From the NCBI RefSeq assembly GCF_022682495.2, contig NC_071391.1:123485896-123549895 (forward strand): a stretch of 64,000 nt of DNA, read 5' to 3'. This DNA is from Desmodus rotundus (lineage: Eukaryota; Chordata; Mammalia; Chiroptera; Phyllostomidae). The translations under genes and the position numbers were made by a program. Numbering within the stretch: the stretch's first letter is position 1; each line of letters opens with the position of its first letter. The notes below the pieces were generated by a model that saw nothing but the letters and a program-made list of their open reading frames with translations, had not been told where the DNA came from and did no database searches. Shown one piece after another: positions 57,078-64,000 of this stretch.

Positions 57078-58399
57078 CTTACAAATGACATCAGGGACAA
57101 TGTGAGATACTGGCCAAGCACAGAACAGTAAGACCTGAGTCATAGTGGTAGACGTTAATCAGGAATATTAAAGTAGTTTCATCTTAATCATGGTTTTGCT
57201 TTCTGTGGCTTCAGTAACCTGAAGTCAACTATGGTCCAAAAATATGAACTGGAAAATTGTTGTCTTAAACAAAGGAATACAAAACTGGGTCTTATTTGAA
57301 AAGTAGGACTTTGTAAACATAGCTAAGAATAAGTAAAAGTTTTGAAAAGAATCAAGTAGTATGTCCAGAGCAGAGCTGCAACTTTCCTTTGGCTGAGGGA
57401 TGGTTCCCCAAAGGGAAGAGATGGCCTGTTCCTTCTCTCGTTGGATGGCCTATTTTAAAGGCAAATTTCATTCAAAAAGACTCATGCATGATCTCATTTT
57501 CATTTTGATTTACCATAGTCATTTGGTAGGCATATCAACAGTGACCTTCAAAACAACATGCATGATTGTTTAGGAATTTCTAAATAGTCCGTGACTGCAC
57601 TCCTTGAGAACCATCTGTTCACCCGCCTGTGTCCCTCAGAACGGAAGCTTTGGGATATCCATCACTACCTTTTCTTCTGTTTCTTACTTATGTAATGAAT
57701 GGTAACTGAAATGTCATTGCATTTGATTTTTAGAACAGGATTAACCTGTTAAAAGAGAGAAGGAGATGAAAAGTCTTCTTCATATATTTAACACATCTAA
57801 AACGCCTTTTGCCCTCAGGGTAGCTCTGTGGCTCTCTGGTGTTTGAGGCGATATTGCAATTTAATGCTGCACCTACAAGGAAAATTACAGTTTTTAAACT
57901 GTTTATTCTAAGTGCTTTCAAAATGAAGACACTACAAAATGGTAAAGTAGGTTGTTGAAAAAATGAGGTAGGAGATTATTAATTTCTTAAAGAGCAAGAA
58001 TATTGCAAATTCAAATGATCCCGTTCATTATCAATATGAGGTACCTTTGCAGGTTTGCACATTGTAACACGTTCTGAAAATGGAATAGATGTGACTTTGT
58101 TCATCAGCTATTCACACTTTCCAGCTGCTGACTCCTTGTTTTGCTCTGAAATGTGTTTATTTTATTGTGATAATATATATCAAGGATATAAGTACAATTT
58201 TAAATCTTGTTGCATTCAGGTTTTTATGTACTTTATGTATTTTTAAGAACTTTGAGTGGCCCAATTTTTAAAAATAAATTGTCTTATAAAAAATTCATAA
58301 GCATCCTTTGTTCCATGTGGCAGTTGCTCAATAATATTTTTAAATTGAATTACATTATATCCACAGTTGCTTAATGGAAACATTACTTAAGTTTTAATC
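57078..58399. other. AT-rich unique stretch
   Basis: No gene recognised. Contains the possible conserved block 57340-57560. Confidence 0.45.
57340..57560. promoter_or_regulatory. Candidate conserved non-coding element
   Basis: Unique, stop-dense sequence with CTCATGCATGATCTCATTTT, a second ACATGCATGATTG 80 bp on, and TTTGATTTACCATAG. The repeated GCATGAT (Sox/Oct-like palindrome ATGCAT) is the only notable signal. Confidence 0.2.
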
Positions 58400-58575
58400 C
58401 ACAGGCTTGGTGGCTCTGGGCAAATCATATCATTTTCCTATTGTTTAGTTTCCTCATCTGTTCAGTGGAGATAATGTCTCACGGGGCTGGTCTAAGGATC
58501 AGTGCTGATGAATAAAAAGCCACCAGCACGTGACAAATGATGGGTACAAACTCTATCATAGCTGTTACTATTTTC
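58400..58575 (+). repeat. MIR, sense
   Basis: GCTCTGGGCAAATCATATCA, GTTTCCTCATCTGTTCAGTG and GGTCTAAGGATCAGTGCTGA match MIR. Confidence 0.85.
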
Positions 58576-58665
58576 CAAGGGGCTTATTACTGAAGTAATA
58601 GAAGAAAGTTTTACACAATTATATAAAAGATAGTTCAGGGTCATAGACTCTGAGAAATTATTATG

Positions 58666-58780
58666 CAGGGGTGTGCAAAAGTAGGCAATAATACATAATA
58701 TAATAAATAAGTAAATAAATAAAACAAGAACAAACTGTTTCCTGTACTCATAACTATAAACCTACTTTTGCCTACCCCTG
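58666..58780. mobile_element. Mariner-type MITE, copy 2
   Basis: Ends CAGGGGTGTGCAAAAGTAGG and CCTACTTTTGCCTACCCCTG. TA is present on the right and TG (a mutated TA) on the left. The interior ACAAGAACAAACTGTTTC matches copy 1 (42941). Confidence 0.93.
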
Positions 58781-59187
58781 TAGTGAATGTATAGAGAGTT
58801 TAGGAAAATAAAAAAAAATGTAAAGAAAATTTGAGAAACACTGTAAACATGTTGTATCATATTATTTACCAAAATTCTCTCTCTATATATATCTAGTCAC
58901 TGTCTTTTAAAAAACACGAAAGTCCAGTTTGATATAGTTCATTCTTGAGTTAATAGGAACTTGGAGATTTAATCTAATTAAAGCAATATACACTTCATAG
59001 TAGAGCAAACCCGTGACACCATCAAATTTTGGAGAAGCCCAGGATGAGAGTACACAAGTATCAACCCTGAGAACTGCCTGATATTTACAGAGCTGGTGTA
59101 TTACTTTCAGTACAGTAATAATGTTTACATGTCAATATAGTTCAAATAGATTTGCTTAACCCTATGACAAATAGAAAATATTTTACT
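58781..59187. other. AT-rich unique stretch
   Basis: I recognise no gene or repeat here. Confidence 0.5.
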
Positions 59188-59589
59188 TTTTAAATTATAT
59201 TTTATTGATTATGCTATTACAGTTGTCCCAATTTTCCCCCTTTGCCTCCTCAACCCAGCACCCCCCACTCCCTCAGGCCATCCCCACAGTGTTGTTCATG
59301 TCCACGGGTCATGCATATAAGTTCTTTGGCTTCTCCATTTCCTATACTGTACTATGGCCATTCTGTATCTAGCTAGTTGTACTTCTTAATCCCCCTCACC
59401 TGTTCACCCATTCCCTCACACTTTCCTCCCATCAGACAACCATCAAGATGCTCTCTGTATCCATTATTCTGTCTCTGTTCTTCTTGTTTGCTTAGTTTTG
59501 TTTTTAGATTCAATTGTTGACAGATATGTATTTATTGCCATTTTATTGTTCATAGTTTTCATCTACTTTTTCTTAAATTAAGTCCCTTT

Positions 59590-60816
59590 AACATTTCCTA
59601 TAATAATGGTTTGGTGATGATAAACTCCTTTAGTATTTTCTTGTCTGGGAAGCACTTTATCTGCCTTTTGATTCTAAAGATAGCTTTGCTGGGTAGAGCA
59701 GTCTTCTCTGTAGGTCTCTGCTTTTCATGATTTTGAATATTTCTTGCCAGTCCCATCTAGCCTGCAAAGTGTCTTTTGAGAAATAAGCTGACAGTCTTAT
59801 GGGGATTCCCCCATAGGTAACTAACTGCTTTTCTCTTGCTGCATTTAAGATTCTGTCTTTATCTTTAACCTTTGGCATTTTAATTAGGCTGTGTCTTGGA
59901 GTGGGCCTCTTTGCATCCATCTTGTTTGGGACTCTCAATGCTTCCTGGACTTGCATGTCTATTTCCTTCACCAAATTAGGGAAGTTTTCTTTTCTTTTCT
60001 TTTTAATTTTTATTGTTGTTCAATTACAATTGTCTGCATTTTCTCCCCATCCCTCCACCCACCGCAGCTGAACCCACCTCCCTCCCCCACCTCCATCCTC
60101 CTCCTTGATTTTGTCCACGTGTCCTTTATAGTAGTTCCTGTAAATCCCTCTCCCCACTGTCCCCTCTCCACTCCCCTCTGGCTATTGTTAGATTGTTCTT
60201 AACTTCAATGTCTCTGGTTATATTTTGTTTGCTTTTTTCTTTTGTTGATTATGTTCCAGTTAAAGGTGAGATCATATGATATTTGTCCCTCACCGCCTGG
60301 CTTATTTCACAGGAAGTTTTTTCTCTGTTTTTTCAAACAGGTTTCCAATTTCTTGCTCTTTCTGTTCTCCTTCTGGCACCCCTGTGAAACGAGTGTTGAA
60401 CCTCTTGAAGTTGTCCCAGATGCTGCTTATACTATCTCATTTTTTTTGTATTCTTTTTTCTTCTTGTTGTTCTGATTGGTTGTTTTTTACTTCCTTATGT
60501 TCCAAATCATTGATCTGATTCTCGGCTTCATCTGTTCTACTGTTGTTTCCCTGTCAATTGTTCTTTATTTCAATTAGTGTATCCTTCATTTCTGGATCTA
60601 TTTTATGCTGTTCAGGTCCTTGCTAAGTTCCTTGAGCATCCTTATAACCAGTGTTTTGAACTCTGCATCTGATAGATTGCTCATCTCCATTTTGTTTTGT
60701 TCTCTTCCTGGAGTTTTGATCTGTTCTTTCACTTGGGTCATGTTGCTGTGTCTCCTCATTTTGACAGCCTCCCTGTGTTTATTTCTATGTATTAAGTAGA
60801 GATGCTTTGACTCCAT
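59590..60816 (-). pseudogene. HAL1/L1 ORF1 protein remnant, split by L1
   Basis: The N-terminal part (60598-60816) has MKMRR-like start text and NLSDAEFKTLVIRMLKELSK. The C-terminal part (59657-59974) has [20 protein letters not shown] and IPIRLSAYFSKDTLQARWDW. The nested L1 at 59993-60311 lies between them, and stops occur in the coiled-coil part. Confidence 0.85.
59993..60311 (-). mobile_element. Nested 5'-truncated L1 3' end
   Basis: Complement of the bat L1 3' UTR (TTTTATTGTTGTTCAATTAC, GTCCACGTGTCCTTTATAG) ending in the ORF2 end complement (GATCATATGATATTTGTCCC, GCCTGGCTTATTTCAC). GGAAGTTTTCTTTT on the left and GGAAGTTTTTTCTC on the right are copies of the HAL1 target, and HAL1 ORF1 text resumes after it. 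Confidence 0.92.
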
Positions 60817-61255
60817 GTTTTGGTAGTGTGGCCTATTGTAGTAGGTGTCCTGTAGGGTCCAATGGCACAGCCTCCCCTGTCACCCAAGCTGGGTACTCGA
60901 GGTGCACCCTTTGTGTGGGCTGAGTACATCCTCCTCTTGGAGATGCGCCTAATTGCTGTTGGCTGGTCAATGGGAGGGATTTACCCAAGCCAGCCAGCTC
61001 CAAGGATTGGCTGTGACCACTAAACACCAACCTCCGCCCTCCATGGAGAATCAGCTGTGCAGGAGCAGGGTGGTGCTCTGATGTGAATCTCCGTTTCATT
61101 TAGTTCTTTTTCTGGAGTTTTGGTCTGTTTTTTCATTTGGGCCATATTTCTTTGTCTCCTCAATTAGTCAGCCTCCCTGTGTTTGTTTCTGTGTATAAGG
61201 TAGAGCTGCTTTGACTCCCTGTCTTAGTAGCATTGCCTATTGTATAAAAGCACCT
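60683..61255 (-). repeat. Internal duplication in HAL1 leader (about 404-bp offset)
   Basis: About 165 bp at 60683-60850 (CCTGGAGTTTTGATCTGTTC, CAGCCTCCCTGTGTTTATTT) recurs at 61087-61255 (TCTGGAGTTTTGGTCTGTTT, CAGCCTCCCTGTGTTTGTTT). The first includes the ORF1 start region; the second lies farther 5' in the leader. HAL1 copy 1 has only one such unit. Confidence 0.8.
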
Positions 61256-61940
61256 GTAAATTGTGTGGAGTGGAGCCTTAGGTAATCACCAGGGCGGGGC
61301 AACCTGCTTTGTGTCTCTGTGTGGGGGAGGACTCATAGAGAGGACAGTGACACTGCCTGGCTTCTGGAGTTTTGCCTGGCACTTGACCCATTTCCAGTCA
61401 CTTCATCCATTCCCATATGCAACTGGTGCCCTTCCAGCTGTTTCCCTGGTGTTTAATCCCAGATCGGGTGGGTTTGCAGATGTTCTAAGACTTTCTGGGC
61501 CCTTTAAGTGGAGTCTCCTGAAAATCCAGTGGTTTCTTCCGCTGCTCCAACCCCCACTGTTTTTTACAGCCAGAAATATCAGGATTTATCCTCCTGGCAC
61601 TGGATCCCTGGGCTATGCGGTCCGGCCTGGGGCTGGGATTTCTGGCTCCCAAGGTATTCCTCCCAATTTTTATTCACCACAAGTGAATTGGGACTGCCTG
61701 TTGTGCCACCGCCTCTGCATGCCACACCTCTCTCCACTGGTCTCTGCATCTTTTCCCCTCCTACCCGTCTGGATGAATGTGGCTTCTTTAAATCCTTGGT
61801 TGTCAGACTTCCATACAGTTTGATTTTCTGACAGTTCTGGGTGTTATTTGTTTTGAGGTTTAGTTGTAATTCTTTCCTTAGTTGTGTGAGGAGGTGAAGC
61901 ATGTCTACCTATGCCTCCATCTTGACCGGAAGTCTCCAGA

Positions 61941-62486
61941 AGACCTATTTTAAAACTGTAGTTTTCCATTCTAGTTTGGACATTAAAAAAAAAACAAACT
62001 AATGTTGAAAGCTCAAACTGTAATGATTTAATAAATAATTTTAAAAATCTTGTTAGGTTGCTGGAAAAAATTATAAAACTTGGAAGTGTAGATTTAATGT
62101 TCAGTTATCTAGAATTCTTAGGTACTAATAATTTTTGATTGGGCACTTATAGCTTCTATTTGTCCATCTTGCCCAGCTGCCAGTTATTAACTATGAAGTA
62201 TTTTGTCTGTAGCACAGAGTAGTCATTTGAAGAAGATGGTAGCAGATGAGACATGTGAAGACATAAAGAAAAAAGTAAGTTGCTACGTCTAAACTGAGGA
62301 CTATCCATGTATTCATGATGGTAGAGGTATAGGCTGGTTGTTGGCACAGGTGAAAGATGGGAGTGTCAGAACTCATAGGATTAACAAGCTGCTTCACACA
62401 AAGGGAGGGATAATACTTCTATATGTGGTCCACAGTGGCCAGCGCAGCTCTACATAAAGCTGCAGTGACAATTTACTTCAGTGTCC
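61941..62486. other. AT-rich unique stretch
   Basis: Two overlapping minus-strand frames of 63-68 codons have no family. No repeat recognised. Confidence 0.5.
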
Positions 62487-62503
62487 TTAAAAAATATCTG
62501 TAA

Positions 62504-62731
62504 ATGGCCCAGCAGATATGGCTCAGTTGGTTGGGTATCCTCCTGCAAACTGAAAGGTCGCCAGTTTGAGTTCCTGTTGGGGCACAGCGTGGGCTGTGGG
62601 TTTGTCCCAGGGCCGTATGGAAGGCAACCGTGTAGGGAAGGGAACCTATTCATGTATCTCTCTCACATTGATGTTTCGCTCCCTCTCTTTCTCCCTTCCT
62701 TCCCCTCTCTTTAAAAATAAAATTGTAAAAA
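62504..62731 (+). mobile_element. VES SINE, full length, sense
   Basis: tRNA-like head (GCTCAGTTGGTTGGGTATCC, GGTCGCCAGTTTGAGTTCCT, the A and B box regions for RNA polymerase III), body, CACATTGATGTTTCGCTCCC and A-rich tail. TTAAAAAATATCTGTAA (62487-62503) and TTAAAAAACATCTGTAA (62732-62748) form a 17-bp duplication with one mismatch. Confidence 0.96.
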
Positions 62732-62748
62732 TTAAAAAACATCTGTAA

Positions 62749-64000
62749 GCATCATAAATTTAATGTGTAAAAATAAGAGCGGTGTATAAAGTATATTCTA
62801 GGAATCTCTGATTTTGTGACCAAAGAGCTGAATGATACTCAAATACAAATCTAAGCTTTTTTATAGTAACATAATAAACATTTGAGTAGTTGGCTAATTT
62901 TTTTAATATTCATTATCTAATAGTCCAGGAATACTCAACACTTCAAAAATAATTTTATTTACTTTTCATAGCCCTGGGTTGGGTATTGTTTGTCTCATTG
63001 TTTTGTCCTAGGTCTACATTTTTTTTTTTCTTGTCATTTGCTGTAATTACAGCTAGAGACTTAGAGTTTAGCATTTGCAATATCTTGCTGTTGAATTCAA
63101 ATTGTCAGTTGATGGCATGTCTATAGCAGTATAGTGGACAATATGCTTATTTATTTTCATAGCTTGAGTGCCACTTGACTCTGACTGAATGGTTTTCTGT
63201 TACAAGATTTTCATTGGTTTTTAAGCCTACTATACCTTGGCTTCTGAATATGCTGAAATCCTTTACTTTGGCCCTTGGCTATAACACCTTTTTTTTCCCC
63301 CATTTAAAATGCTCTCAAATCTTTAACAATAATAAAGCTGTTGGCTATTCTAATTAATTAGTCTGGAGAAAATAAAAACAAAGGAAAATCCTTTGTTTTG
63401 TCATTCGATGGTTCCAGTAAAAACATAGAAACATTAATTGATTTTCTTTTCCAAGAAAATCATACTGGCATCTTTGGTACCTGTTACTACCCATAAAGGT
63501 TTGAGGTTTTGAATCCTCAACAGTAAACATCTTTAAAAATGTATAACCTTGCTTGAAATAACTTAAGTATGCCACACACACAAAAAAAACATTGACTTTA
63601 TGGTTACTTCATTGTAGAGTAAAATAAACTCTAGGAAGATGGAACTGATTGTGGTAATTGGCATTCTACACTCTGTAAACACTTTCCTTAATTTTTTCCC
63701 TTTACAGTGAGTTTCAGCAGAAGGCCTTTTTCTTCTGTGGCTTTGTTGGTATAGCAGGACACCAAGTGACATCAGATTAGCAACTGGGGAATGACTTTGT
63801 GAAACTGTTTATGGGAATGAATTTGCATAGTTCAAGGCTGTGTTTTTCTATCTCCAATCATCTAGCAACTTTAGATTCAGGCAGAACTTGGAGTTTATTT
63901 TACAAAACACAAAAAAGCTTTTAAACCAATGTCTCTGAGGTAAATCTGTAGCAAAAGTGAGGCCACCTGCTGTTAAGAAAAGTACTTACACATTCAGCGC
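62749..64000. other. AT-rich unique stretch
   Basis: No coding, RNA or repeat signal that I can support. Small frames of 60-75 codons lack any family. Confidence 0.5.

Larger units (their letters stand above)
59188..61940 (-). mobile_element. HAL1 retrotransposon, copy 3 (near full length)
   Basis: The minus strand runs from a long leader (about 60820-61940, starting opposite CCATCTTGACCGGAAGTC) through ORF1 (about 59590-60816) to the HAL1 trailer and tail (59188-59585), with no ORF2. A younger L1 3' end (59993-60311) splits ORF1, and part of the leader is duplicated. Flanks AGAAAATATTTTACTTTTT and AGAAGACCTATTTTAAAACT may be a decayed duplication. Confidence 0.88.

Noticed and set aside
61263..61831. 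Plus-strand frames of 186 and 107 codons
   Set aside because: They lie antisense over the HAL1 copy 3 leader, a GC-rich stretch that is open by composition. Similar frames occur over the leaders of copy 1 (2337-2686) and the orphan leader (52627-53319).

Overview
This is a mammalian nuclear segment, almost certainly from a bat. It holds several VES-type tRNA-derived SINEs (A-rich tail, CT-rich region, a body with the CCAGTCAGGGCAC block), bat-type L1 3' ends, and L1-derived elements that carry ORF1 but no ORF2 (HAL1, 'half-L1'). I saw no Helitrons and few young hAT elements. That argues weakly against a vesper bat such as Myotis and for another bat family. There is no operon-like layout and no gene that I can name. 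The window looks intergenic or like part of a very long intron. Every ORF of 150 codons or more belongs to a retroelement or is its antisense shadow.

Layout. 1-6.2 kb: HAL1 copy 1, a VES SINE, and an old antisense L1 broken by a VES SINE and a hAT element. 6.2-11.5 kb: AT-rich sequence with an old LTR, a 5S rRNA pseudogene and a VES SINE. 11.5-14.1 kb: antisense L1 with two nested VES SINEs, then an L1 3' tail. 14.1-20.2 kb: repeat-poor, with the strongest candidates for conserved non-coding elements. 20.2-22.8 kb: an L1 3' end, then a mariner transposase remnant split by a U6-L1 chimeric retrogene. 22.8-29.7 kb: mostly unique sequence with old MIR and L2 repeats and one candidate 84-bp exon. 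29.7-33.6 kb: a VES/ORF1 chimera, a hAT element, a CTCF-like site, a long inverted repeat and a VES SINE. 33.6-50.4 kb: mostly unique sequence with old repeats, one mariner MITE and several CpG-retaining patches. 50.4-53.4 kb: old L1 pieces, including an apparent inversion, and an orphan L1 5' region with a G-quadruplex motif. 55.1-61.9 kb: HAL1 copies 2 and 3 (the third with a nested L1 and an internal duplication) and two MITEs. 62-64 kb: a last VES SINE and AT-rich sequence.

The clearest biology is retrotransposition. The L1 machinery copied SINEs, HAL1 RNA, a U6-L1 hybrid and probably a HAL1-VES hybrid into this locus, and many copies keep readable target-site duplications. DNA transposons (mariner, hAT, MITEs) form a second layer. 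Regulatory and exon proposals are inferences from sequence alone and carry low confidence. I found no clear sign of a wholly new biological system.
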